Below are positions 5,793 to 15,185 of a stretch of 64,000 nucleotides of DNA, in pieces. The stretch comes from a virus: the IMG/VR virus record IMGVR_UViG_3300024346_000039, positions 1 through 64,000 of that record; one strand, given 5' to 3'. The stretch's first letter is position 1, and each line of letters opens with the position of its first letter. A model generated the notes under the pieces. It worked only from the letters and a program-made list of their open reading frames with translations, was not told the origin of the DNA and searched no databases. The position numbers were made by a program, and so were the translations under genes.

Positions 5793-6739
5793 TGTCTATC
5801 TCTAAGACACCTGCACCAAAGAAAGACCAGATTAAAGGCTCAGATAAAAACAAAAAGGGCTCTGCATCTGGTTCTAAGAAAGTTGTTTTTAGTAAGGCAA
5901 CAGAAAATTCTTTGGCTGAAAAAGTAAAGACACACAATGCAAAAGCACCAGAAGGTCGCAAAGCAACACTTGGAATGCTTAAGGCTGTGTACCGTCGTGG
6001 GGCTGGAGCATTTTCTGTATCACACCGCCCAGGTATGAACCGCAACCAGTGGGCTATGGGTCGTGTCAATGCTTTCCTTAAATTATTAAAGTCTGGCAAG
6101 CCATCAAACTCTGCATACAAAACAGATAATGATTTGCTTCCGTCAGCACATCCACGCTCTACAAAGAAGTCAGCATCTATTACCGCTTCTGGATTAGTTC
6201 CAGAAGAGCGCGACTTAGCAGAAGCGCTTATTGCAATTACTCAGAAGCACGGTCCGTTTGACCAAGATGGCACAGGAGTTTGGGCGGGATACACACCTGC
6301 TGAAGAAAATGAAGTTAGAGACATTGGTGTCAAGTGCAGCAATTGCGTCTTTTTTCAAGGACCAAACAAGTGTCAGATTATCTCCCTTGAGGTCGAAGCA
6401 GATGGTAAGTGCCGCTTTGCTGTAATTCCAGAGGGTGTCGTCTCAGTAAAGCCAGACTACAAAGAACTTGAAGATGAAATTGAAGACTACTTTATGGACC
6501 AAGAACTTAGTGTAGAAATTAAAAATAGAGAAGATTATGAGTCCGCAGAAGACGCTATCCTTGCTATGACAGAATATTCTGGTTATGGATATGAAGCAGA
6601 GTCTGCTATTCGTGCATCTTGGCTTCGTGCAGTGCGTAATGGAGATGACCCATTCCTACGAGCAGGAATGCTTGCAGTGATGGGACAAGACAGTCTTGAT
6701 GGAAACTTACTTCCTATCCTTGAGGAGGACGGCAAATAA
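5792..6739 (+). CDS. Head-associated protein with RGAGAFS and four-Cys domains (315 aa)
   Basis: After a Lys/Ser-rich disordered N-terminus (1-55), residues about 58-125 form a conserved phage domain (KAVYRRGAGAFSVSHRPG, then DNDLLPSAHPRSTK). Such domains occur in portal-proximal and maturation-protease polyproteins of other actinophages. Residues about 180-215 carry CSNCVFF, C194 and C207, a four-cysteine motif that suggests an Fe-S or zinc centre. An ITAS motif (130-133) separates the two domains. The C-terminal 90 residues are acidic and helical. It is coupled to the portal by TAATG and to the next gene the same way. Its exact role is unknown; it is probably in the head. Confidence 0.75.
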   Translation: MSISKTPAPKKDQIKGSDKNKKGSASGSKKVVFSKATENSLAEKVKTHNAKAPEGRKATLGMLKAVYRRGAGAFSVSHRPGMNRNQWAMGRVNAFLKLLKSGKPSNSAYKTDNDLLPSAHPRSTKKSASITASGLVPEERDLAEALIAITQKHGPFDQDGTGVWAGYTPAEENEVRDIGVKCSNCVFFQGPNKCQIISLEVEADGKCRFAVIPEGVVSVKPDYKELEDEIEDYFMDQELSVEIKNREDYESAEDAILAMTEYSGYGYEAESAIRASWLRAVRNGDDPFLRAGMLAVMGQDSLDGNLLPILEEDGK

Positions 6740-9700
6740 TGAGTAGAGTAGTGCGTCGCTTTGGTTATGCCATCTCTCCTAATGGAGCACAGGCTAGCAC
6801 CTTCAAACAGGCTGCTTATTTGCGTGAGAAGGTTATTGAATTCATTGACTCTACCAATGCTGAAGCATCTACATCTCGTCGTCTAACTCGTGGTGCTGCG
6901 TTTGCAGTTGTCCACCGCTCACTTGTTGCAACAAAAGATTTGCCATTCTCAATCCGCGAGCACATTGCAATGAAGGAACTTTCACAATATGTGACACTTC
7001 TTCAGAATAATAAAGTTGCTGCGATTAAGCCAAGCCACACAGACCTTCTTCCTGTAGCGCACCCACGCTCAACAAAGATGCACACATTGACAGCATCTGC
7101 TCTCATTTCAGCACGAGCAAACTGGTATGCAGATGATTCACGCATCACCAACGAAAAAGTAAAGTCAATTGTTGCCTCTGCATATACAGCAACTCCTGGT
7201 TCTGTAGAACACTCTTATTACTCGGCAGTTCTTGCATCACTTCCACAGGGCTCAGTTCCACAAGACATTCTTGTTTCTCTTACTGCTGACGGAAACTCTT
7301 CAGCAGAACGTTCTCTTCGTGCTCGCTTACAGCGTCGTGACCGCTTCGGTCAGTTTGCTGAAATGGGTGGCGGTATGAGCGCTCTTATTCGTATGGCAAA
7401 AGATGGAGTGATTCGTAAACTAACTGGTCGTCCTGTCACAGATGGCCCTGACGGTGATGATATTCAGGTAGAACTTCCAGATGGTCGTATTGTAAATATT
7501 CCTGCATCTAAGGGTCAATTTATTCCAGCAGTTTTGGAACGTAGTAAAGATGGATTCTCTCAAACCCCTGCAAAAGTTTCTGTTGCAGATAATCAGTATG
7601 TTATTAATGAAGAAGATTTAAAATTTGTTGATTCACCTAATGGTTTTGAAAAAGTTGGCGAAAACAAGTGGCAGGGTATTGACACTATAAACGCTGGAAT
7701 GATTGTTGAAAAAGCCGATGATGGTTCCCTCAATGTCGAATTCGAGTTTATGAATGGTTCGAGACAAGATGTCGGTAACTTTAGCGACTGGGAAGATGTA
7801 TTTGACGGAATTGTTGCCTGGGACGAAGACCTCAAGGATAGGTCTGAAAAAGCAGACGCTAAAAGAAAGAAAGACCTAGAAGAGGATGATAAGCGTCGTG
7901 CAAGCCTTCCTAAGTTTGATGACGAAGATATTCAAGTAGTAGAGTTAGATAAAGATGGAAAAGCAAAAGGCCCTGCAAGAGATGCTTTCCCTAAAAAGTT
8001 TGCTTTCAACTACCCTGAAGGCGCTTACAAGATTTCTAAAGACCCAGATGCAGACATTGAAGAGTCATATGAAGACCCTACACAAATTGCACAGTATGCA
8101 GATGAGCGCGACCTTATTACCGCTTTGGAAGAAGGACTTCTTCCTAAGAAGGAAGGTCAGAACGCTACTGGCTATGGAAACATTAATACTTATGATGGAG
8201 AACAGATAGTTCCTGTCGAAAATCTTTACCTTGCACTTCAAGAAATGGGTGGAGACCCAGAGTTAGAAGTTGCTCGTATTTACGATAAGCAACTTGGCAC
8301 ATCTGAAAACGAAGACAATCTTCTTGGTTCACGCAAGCAGGAAACTATTTCAGAACCAACTCCTGAACTTGATAAAGCATTTATCCGTGAAACAAAAGAA
8401 CTTGGTCCAGATATTGAGCCAGCAACAGAAGAACCTGCATTTGATGCAGAGAAGTTTGATGCTGCTCCACTTCCTGCACTTCTTGAGGGTCTTTCAGAGA
8501 CTGAACTTGCTCGCTTTATGGAATCAGAGGACCACACTTCTTATCTTCCAAAGAATGAACAAGTTGAAATGCCTATTGGCTACGCATCTCTTAGCCCAGA
8601 ACCATACGCTGCGTGGAAGAAAGTAACAGCAGAGAATCCAGATGCAAACCTTCCAGAAGGCTTTAGCGATAACCCTGTATTTATTGCACAGAACATTCCT
8701 ACACCAGAACTTGAAAAAGAATTCCGTCGTGCACTTGAGCCAGGTAATGACATTCCAGGAACTGCAAAGATTTCACTTAAGACAGACTCTGGTGAAGAGT
8801 TTGTTGCAGATGTTCCAGGTGAGGCAGTTCGTGATGCATTGCAACTACAGGGCGTAGATACAAACGCTCTTACTAAGCAGATTGCAGATGAAGGCTTCGA
8901 AGGACAGAAGCAAGAAGTTGTTGGCCAAGAGCAGCCTGTAGCAAAGATTGAATCTGTAGAAGATGCAATCAGAGCAGACGAGGAATACATCCTCAAGATG
9001 CGAAACCTTTATGGTTTTGACCGCAGAAATGCTTTGGAAAAGTATGACCAAAAGGGTCCTCACGACCCACTAGACCCTGCTTACAAGGGCGAGTTTGCTG
9101 AAGAATTTGAGAACTATCTATACGAAGATGGAACACCTAATGGTGCATTCAACGACTTGCTTCGTAGCAACCCAGACTTTGCTCGTCTCTTTGCGTGGAA
9201 CCAGTTTGACCAAACAGGAAGCCCTATCCACGAAGAGTGGAGACCAAGCGATGAAGATGCGTTTGAAGAGTTCCCTAATGACAACTTTGAAGATGTTGAC
9301 CACGCATACATAGACCGTCTGTATGACGCTGCACCAACACCAGCAACTGCTATTAGTGCTGGTCTAAAGGTGCTTATGCAGCCTGACTATTTCTATAGCA
9401 GCAAGAAAGATAAGATTGCAATACTTCAGGATGCACTTCGTGCATTTAAAGATGGCGATATGCGCTCTGACATTAAGGATGACGAGCAAGAACTTGCTGC
9501 TGTTGAGTCCGTAACTAAATCTATTGAAGACGAGATTGCAAAACTTCAGACTGCACCTGCTGCACCTATTGCAGCGCCATCTGTAGACGAAGATAAGATA
9601 AAAGAATTAGAAGCAGAACGTGAGAAGTTTGTTAAGCAAGAGCGAGGCGCTCCAAGTGCTGATATGCAAACTAAAGCACGCATAGCAATTCAACAGATTG

Positions 9701-12700
9701 ACGCAGAAATTGCTAGGCTCAAGGGAACGCTTCCTTCTGACCCTAAAGCAATGGGTAAAGATGCATTTGCTAAGGGGAAGAAACGCGTAGCGTCAGTTGA
9801 CCCAGACCTCACAAATCTGATGGAAGGTAAGTCTTCTGAAGAGAAGACCCAACTTATGAAAGATTGGTATGAGGGCTACGATGCAGCAAACATATCAGCG
9901 CCAATGGACGACTTTGAAGTTCCAACCGAGCAAGAAATTCCAGATGGTATTGAAGCAGACCCTAAGTCTCCAAACCTAGAGCCAGACAATATCAATGGTC
10001 CTTACCGTATCGTGTCTAAGGTTTCTGATTTACAGCCTGGCGACATTACTGCTGATGACCATTTTGTTATTGAATCTGTTGGTGGACCTTTCGAGGGCGA
10101 CCCAAGTAAGTTAGAGATTGCTGGTTACTATCCAGGGCACGTTACGCAGAATACAAAGAAGTGGAATGCTTCTACAGAAATGACTGTTATTCGTGGCGCA
10201 CAAGCACCTGAGAAGGGTGACCTACCAGAACTTAGCAAGCCATTTGCACGAGATTTTGGACCTGTCTACAAGAATAAAGAAGGCAAATGGTCTATGTCTA
10301 AGGCAGAAGACCAAGCAAAACTTGATGCAGCGTGGGAAGAATACAACGCAAGAAAAGCAGAAGCGATTGCTCGTTTTGAAGACCCAACAAACAAGGACAA
10401 CACAAAGGCTCCACATCAAGTTCGTGTTAAGGCTGCTGACCTACAACCAGGTGATGTTTCTGCTAAGCCAGAAAAGGGTCACTTTGTTATTGAGCGCACA
10501 TTTACTGACGAGACAACAAAGCCAGGATTTGTTAGCGTTGAAGGCTACTATCCAGGACACGTTTCACAGCGCAAGGAATGGAAAGTCGGAACTGACATTG
10601 ATGTAATTCGCAATGTTGAAGCACCTGCAAAGGGTGAACTTCCAGAAATTCATCAACCATCTAAGACAAACGCTAAGGGCAACTGGGTTCCAGACAGAGA
10701 CCCTGCTAAGCGTGCAGAGTATGAAAAAGAAATTGCTGATGTTGCATCTAAGTGGGAAGTTCCACAAGACCTCCCAACTATTGAACCTTCTGCATCTGAT
10801 TCAGACGCAGCCGATGCTGCTGCAACTAAGCCAGTAGTTGTAAAGGCTCCAGAGCGTCCTCGCACACCAACAATGCCAGCGTTCCAAGGTGAGTTTGCTG
10901 CTATTGCTCGTGAAGCAGGTGGTGACTGGGATAAGTTCCGTGAACTTATTAAAGACCGTGAAATTATTTTCTTTGATTACGAAACAACTGGTATAGACCC
11001 TGCTGATGGCAACGAGCCATGGCAACTAGGTGCTGTAAAGGTTGTTAACGGAGAAGTTGTTGACCGTTTCAATGTATTTATGAATCCTGGTCGCTCTATT
11101 GCAGGAACATACGCTTCAAGAGATAAAGCGAAAAAGCCAAATGCTGTTGATGGAGAAGGAAACAAACTTACAGACGAGTTCTTAGCGTCACAGCCAGACC
11201 AGAAGACAGCACACGAGCAGTTTGCTGCTTGGGCTGGAGAAAACCCTCTTCTTGCTGCACACAACATGATATTTGATGATGAAGTTGCTCGTCGTATGGC
11301 GGACAAGCATGGCACTCCATACTCACCTGCTGGTCTTATGGATACACTTCCAATTGCACGAGATGTTCTTAAGGATGATTCATCTTCACCTACATATGCA
11401 TATAACGGTGAAAAAGACAACAGACTTCCAAGTCTTGCTGCACACTATGGAATTAGTTTAGAAAGAGCCCACTCTGCTGACTACGATTCTCAAGCAACTG
11501 CTGAACTCTTCTCCAAACTTGCTGACCAAGCAGGTAAGGAAAAGACTGGAGCAGACCTATTTGATGTAGATGCTCGTCAGGCAGATTGGGAAAAGGCTCA
11601 GACAGAGTTCCAGACTGCTATGTCTGATTACGAACAAAAGGCTGCTGACTTTGCTACTGCAAAGGCAATTCAAGATGCTCTTGCTGGAAAGAAAGTTGAT
11701 TTAGATAAAGTTGTTGCTGATGCAAAGGGTGCTGCAAAGCCAAACCCAGATGGACAGCAAGAATCTGAAAAGAGCGAAGCATCTACAGAACCAGCAATTA
11801 TTGACTTTGAAAGTGCTGGAACATACCCACAAGGCAAGATGAAGTTAATGCCTCGTGAATGGGCAGCAGACGATGCAAACACAACACTACTTCCTCGTGA
11901 AGATATTCGTATGAAAGACCTTTTGCCAGGTGACTTTATGACATCTGCTAGCGGCGACCATATGTATCAAATCGTTGCTGTTCGCGCTGGTGAAGACTTT
12001 GGTTTCCAAGCAGGAAAAGTTCGTGCATATCGCGCTGACCTTGAAAATGGCGAAACTCATATGATTGAGTATTGGCAAAATACAAGATTAGATGGCGTTC
12101 GTCGTCCTAAGAATCCAGACGACCTACTTCTTCCAGAAGATACAACAGATTCTCCAATTAATGACAGTGCCACTGAAGGCGAGTCATCTAATCAATACGT
12201 TCCAGTTTCTACAGGAAGTGCAACTGTTAAGGTTGAGCCATCAGAAGATGGTAGATACAAGATGGTTGCTACATTCTTTGATGACAATGGAGACGTTGCT
12301 TATCAGGTAGAAGATTCTTACCGCACTCGTGAAGGCGCTGAGGCTGAAGGCAAGGCTCTTATTCAAGACCATGTTCGTTCTACAGAGGCACAGAAAGCCA
12401 AGGAGCAAGGCGAAGAAGCCACTAAGCAAGAGGACACTCCTGTATCTCGTGGAACAGTTCCAGCCAACGCTGACAGTGCTCCTCAGCGTGTTGAAATCTC
12501 AGACTTGCCTGGTGGATTTACTGGAGACATTCAAATTACTCCATCATCTCCAGATAAAGATAAGCCTGAATACACATCAGACTCTGCTCTTATAGATTCA
12601 GATGGAGATGTCATTGATGTTCAAAAGACAGTCCATACCTCTCGCTCAGAAGCAGAGTCAAGTGGACGCGAGTTTATTAGTCGTTCAGCAGATGCATATT

Positions 12701-14700
12701 CTTCAGCAGAAGTTCCTGAAGATTTAGGAAAGAAGTCTTCTAAACCACGCAAGGTTAGCCCAGAGCGTCAAGCAGAGTTGGATGCAATTCGTATTAGTAA
12801 CGATGCTGTTCTTGATTCCACAGGTTTGCTTCCTAATACAGATGCAAAAGACCTACGAGTTGGTGACTTTATTAAGCACAATGTTAATAAAGTTTATGAA
12901 GAAATTGTTGAGATTTATCAGCATCCAACTGAAAAAGGTAAGTTGCTATTCCGCGTTCGTGACCCACGAGACGGAAACATTTACGAGCGTAAATTTGACA
13001 AGGGCTCTGACATTACAAACCCACGTCGCCCTGGCATTGAAGACCAGACAACAGAGGAAGCAAACAAGAGAGCAACCGCGCCAGAAGATGCTGAAAAGAG
13101 CAAGAGAAAAGGCCGTGGTTATGGAAAGAGAAGTTCTCGTTACAGTGACCGCGTAATTGTTGATGCTGCGGTAAAACTTAATCCACAGGCTCGTGCCAAT
13201 GCTGGTCGTTACGAAGACCGTATGGGTAATCAACTAAAGCCAGCAGATGAAGTTGGATTTGCAGAGGCTACACGAGTAGTTCACGTTTCTCAGAACTTCC
13301 GTGACAAGGTTGGAAACCAGGTTGGAACAGTTATTAACTTCTCTGGCGACCAGAAGCACGGTGGAGATGTTCGTGATGGTGTTGTATATCTAGACTTTAT
13401 CTTTGTTCAATTCCCACCTTCAGAAGAACATCCAAATGGAGTTATTCGTAAGTGGCAAGCAAACAACGTATTCCCTGTTGGCCCTAATGGAGAGATTCCA
13501 AAGGCATTTGAAGGACCTAGAAATCAAAGACCTCCTAAATTAGAGTACGAAACTCCTGAATCAGGCGAGGAAGTTATTCTTAACCAAGCCTTCCGCCCTG
13601 AAACAAAAGATGATGCTACCCCTGCTCCTACTTCTACATCGAAACCAGAAGCAGAGCCAACTACTGAAAAGCCTAAGTTTGTCAAAATGACTCCTGAAGA
13701 AAAACTTCAGTATAAAAAAGATAGAGTAGAAGGAATTCAAGCCTCTGTTGTTGACAGAATTTTTGATGACCTAGACAACACTACCGACCTTCAGTGGGCA
13801 GCAAAGTGGACTGGCATCCTTGGAGACCTTCCATACAATATTTTGACTGGAAATGCGTATAATGGAATTAACCCATTTATTTTGTATTTTTCAAAAGAAG
13901 ATAAAGGATACTCTTCAAATCGTTGGATAGGCAAGAAACAAGCCGAGAAATTCAATGGCGTTCTTAAGCCAGATGAAAAACCAACTTACATCATTACAGT
14001 AACTCCATCAAAAATTGTGTATAAAAAAGATGCTGATGGCAAAGATACTGATGAAATTGCATACAGAACAAGACAAAACTACGGCTACGCTGAGGTTTAT
14101 AACGTAGACCAGTTTGAGACTATTGACCTACCACCTGTCCCAGAAATCCCAAAGATTGAAGCGTCAGAGGCTGAAGAAGAAATTCTTAAGCGCTACAAAG
14201 ACCATCCACCAATTGAGTTTGTAAAGATGGCTCCAGGACAAAGCCCTCACTACACGTTTGATAAGGATATAATTAAACTTCCTGAAAGAGGTCAATATGG
14301 TGATGACCAATTAGGATTTATTAAAACCCTTCTTCACGAACTTTCACACAGTTCAGGTCATAAAGACCGCTTAGACCGTTCAGAGTTATTTGATAGGATT
14401 AAGATTGAAGCAGGTCTTCGTATTGATAACGGTCCAAACAGAGCAACAGAAGAACTTATGGCAGAAATTGCTGCTGCAATTATTGGTGCCAGACTTGGTT
14501 TAGAACTAGACACGAAACACACGTCAGCATATATTAAGTCATGGATTCGTGCACTTAATAATAATAGGTCTGCAATTATTGATGCTGCTAGCGCTGCTGC
14601 TAAAATTGCTGATTACATTCTTGAAGGTAAAAAACCAGGCTCTGGCGTAGGTAGATACGGCAAAACTGGCGATGAAATCGCTCAAGAAGAAAACGAATAG
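6739..14700 (+). CDS. Giant head-region polyprotein with DEDDh exonuclease and ArdC-like metallopeptidase (2653 aa)
   Basis: Residues 40-115 are a diverged copy of the DLLPxAHPRSTK domain of the preceding protein. Long acidic, low-complexity spacers follow. Four modules with a D-L-x-x-G-D core begin near residues 1088, 1225, 1724 and 2036. Residues about 1405-1600 form a DnaQ-type 3'-5' exonuclease with all DEDDh residues visible (D1413, E1415, D1513, H1578, D1583). The last 300 residues resemble ArdC antirestriction protein: an N-terminal ssDNA-binding-like part (ILTGNAYNGINPF), HELSH zinc site (2533-2537) and the typical EELMAE third-ligand motif (2571-2576). Lying between portal and capsid genes, it is probably packaged in the head and could protect entering DNA; that is inference. 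It is one continuous frame with no disruption. Confidence 0.85.
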   Translation: MSRVVRRFGYAISPNGAQASTFKQAAYLREKVIEFIDSTNAEASTSRRLTRGAAFAVVHRSLVATKDLPFSIREHIAMKELSQYVTLLQNNKVAAIKPSHTDLLPVAHPRSTKMHTLTASALISARANWYADDSRITNEKVKSIVASAYTATPGSVEHSYYSAVLASLPQGSVPQDILVSLTADGNSSAERSLRARLQRRDRFGQFAEMGGGMSALIRMAKDGVIRKLTGRPVTDGPDGDDIQVELPDGRIVNIPASKGQFIPAVLERSKDGFSQTPAKVSVADNQYVINEEDLKFVDSPNGFEKVGENKWQGIDTINAGMIVEKADDGSLNVEFEFMNGSRQDVGNFSDWEDVFDGIVAWDEDLKDRSEKADAKRKKDLEEDDKRRASLPKFDDEDIQVVELDKDGKAKGPARDAFPKKFAFNYPEGAYKISKDPDADIEESYEDPTQIAQYADERDLITALEEGLLPKKEGQNATGYGNINTYDGEQIVPVENLYLALQEMGGDPELEVARIYDKQLGTSENEDNLLGSRKQETISEPTPELDKAFIRETKELGPDIEPATEEPAFDAEKFDAAPLPALLEGLSETELARFMESEDHTSYLPKNEQVEMPIGYASLSPEPYAAWKKVTAENPDANLPEGFSDNPVFIAQNIPTPELEKEFRRALEPGNDIPGTAKISLKTDSGEEFVADVPGEAVRDALQLQGVDTNALTKQIADEGFEGQKQEVVGQEQPVAKIESVEDAIRADEEYILKMRNLYGFDRRNALEKYDQKGPHDPLDPAYKGEFAEEFENYLYEDGTPNGAFNDLLRSNPDFARLFAWNQFDQTGSPIHEEWRPSDEDAFEEFPNDNFEDVDHAYIDRLYDAAPTPATAISAGLKVLMQPDYFYSSKKDKIAILQDALRAFKDGDMRSDIKDDEQELAAVESVTKSIEDEIAKLQTAPAAPIAAPSVDEDKIKELEAEREKFVKQERGAPSADMQTKARIAIQQIDAEIARLKGTLPSDPKAMGKDAFAKGKKRVASVDPDLTNLMEGKSSEEKTQLMKDWYEGYDAANISAPMDDFEVPTEQEIPDGIEADPKSPNLEPDNINGPYRIVSKVSDLQPGDITADDHFVIESVGGPFEGDPSKLEIAGYYPGHVTQNTKKWNASTEMTVIRGAQAPEKGDLPELSKPFARDFGPVYKNKEGKWSMSKAEDQAKLDAAWEEYNARKAEAIARFEDPTNKDNTKAPHQVRVKAADLQPGDVSAKPEKGHFVIERTFTDETTKPGFVSVEGYYPGHVSQRKEWKVGTDIDVIRNVEAPAKGELPEIHQPSKTNAKGNWVPDRDPAKRAEYEKEIADVASKWEVPQDLPTIEPSASDSDAADAAATKPVVVKAPERPRTPTMPAFQGEFAAIAREAGGDWDKFRELIKDREIIFFDYETTGIDPADGNEPWQLGAVKVVNGEVVDRFNVFMNPGRSIAGTYASRDKAKKPNAVDGEGNKLTDEFLASQPDQKTAHEQFAAWAGENPLLAAHNMIFDDEVARRMADKHGTPYSPAGLMDTLPIARDVLKDDSSSPTYAYNGEKDNRLPSLAAHYGISLERAHSADYDSQATAELFSKLADQAGKEKTGADLFDVDARQADWEKAQTEFQTAMSDYEQKAADFATAKAIQDALAGKKVDLDKVVADAKGAAKPNPDGQQESEKSEASTEPAIIDFESAGTYPQGKMKLMPREWAADDANTTLLPREDIRMKDLLPGDFMTSASGDHMYQIVAVRAGEDFGFQAGKVRAYRADLENGETHMIEYWQNTRLDGVRRPKNPDDLLLPEDTTDSPINDSATEGESSNQYVPVSTGSATVKVEPSEDGRYKMVATFFDDNGDVAYQVEDSYRTREGAEAEGKALIQDHVRSTEAQKAKEQGEEATKQEDTPVSRGTVPANADSAPQRVEISDLPGGFTGDIQITPSSPDKDKPEYTSDSALIDSDGDVIDVQKTVHTSRSEAESSGREFISRSADAYSSAEVPEDLGKKSSKPRKVSPERQAELDAIRISNDAVLDSTGLLPNTDAKDLRVGDFIKHNVNKVYEEIVEIYQHPTEKGKLLFRVRDPRDGNIYERKFDKGSDITNPRRPGIEDQTTEEANKRATAPEDAEKSKRKGRGYGKRSSRYSDRVIVDAAVKLNPQARANAGRYEDRMGNQLKPADEVGFAEATRVVHVSQNFRDKVGNQVGTVINFSGDQKHGGDVRDGVVYLDFIFVQFPPSEEHPNGVIRKWQANNVFPVGPNGEIPKAFEGPRNQRPPKLEYETPESGEEVILNQAFRPETKDDATPAPTSTSKPEAEPTTEKPKFVKMTPEEKLQYKKDRVEGIQASVVDRIFDDLDNTTDLQWAAKWTGILGDLPYNILTGNAYNGINPFILYFSKEDKGYSSNRWIGKKQAEKFNGVLKPDEKPTYIITVTPSKIVYKKDADGKDTDEIAYRTRQNYGYAEVYNVDQFETIDLPPVPEIPKIEASEAEEEILKRYKDHPPIEFVKMAPGQSPHYTFDKDIIKLPERGQYGDDQLGFIKTLLHELSHSSGHKDRLDRSELFDRIKIEAGLRIDNGPNRATEELMAEIAAAIIGARLGLELDTKHTSAYIKSWIRALNNNRSAIIDAASAAAKIADYILEGKKPGSGVGRYGKTGDEIAQEENE

Positions 14701-14710
14701 GAGAGATAAA

Positions 14711-14893
14711 ATGACAGTAGAGTTCGAAAACCCGTACACAAAAGAGGAGTTAACTCCTGAACTAATAGCAAAACTTGATGAGCCAATTGTTTTGGACATC
14801 GGGTTTAACGAGTCAGATGCAGAGTTGCTCGATTCTATGGCAGATGAGCCAGAAGAAGAGATAACTGAAGAAGACCTTGAGGAGGTTAAGTAA
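14711..14893 (+). CDS. Small acidic protein (60 aa)
   Basis: The ATG at 14711 follows an AGGAGAG site 7 nt upstream; an upstream in-frame ATG at 14672 lies inside the preceding gene and has no ribosome site. The protein is strongly acidic, ending in a run of Glu/Asp (EPEEEITEEDLEEVK). No family is recognised. Wedged between two giant head proteins, it may be a small chaperone or scaffold-like component; this is a guess. Confidence 0.7.
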   Translation: MTVEFENPYTKEELTPELIAKLDEPIVLDIGFNESDAELLDSMADEPEEEITEEDLEEVK

Positions 14894-15183
14894 TGACTTT
14901 TACACCAGAAAAGCCAGAATACATTGACTCCCTATGGGCTCAGTTGGACCCTGAACTAGATGAAGTTGTCACTATTTTCTATAGGTCTGACGAAGGTCTT
15001 TTTTATCGTGAAGACGGTAACTGGAATGAGATGACAGGACCGACTCCAGAAGAAGATGAAAACGACGAAATTTATTTTATAGATTCAAAGTTTATTTCTG
15101 TTTATGACGAATCGGAAAAGGCTGGAGATGCCATTGGCATTGATGCTTTAAAAGAATACATAAAAGAATATAAGGTAGGTTAA
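14893..15183 (+). CDS. Small acidic protein (96 aa)
   Basis: Start overlaps the previous stop (TAATG). It is acidic, tryptophan- and tyrosine-containing (YREDGNWNEM), with no cysteines or membrane segment and no recognised family. It is probably translated with its neighbours as part of the head operon. Confidence 0.7.
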   Translation: MTFTPEKPEYIDSLWAQLDPELDEVVTIFYRSDEGLFYREDGNWNEMTGPTPEEDENDEIYFIDSKFISVYDESEKAGDAIGIDALKEYIKEYKVG

Positions 15184-15185
15184 AA

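Noticed and set aside
2508-6739. Large terminase expected before the portal
   Set aside because: No frame here shows Walker A/B plus nuclease motifs of a terminase; it must lie outside the window.
6739-14700. Giant reading frame as an artefact of a missed frameshift or fused genes
   Set aside because: The frame is continuous over 7.9 kb with consistent codon use and conserved domains at both ends, so a real single gene is the simplest reading.
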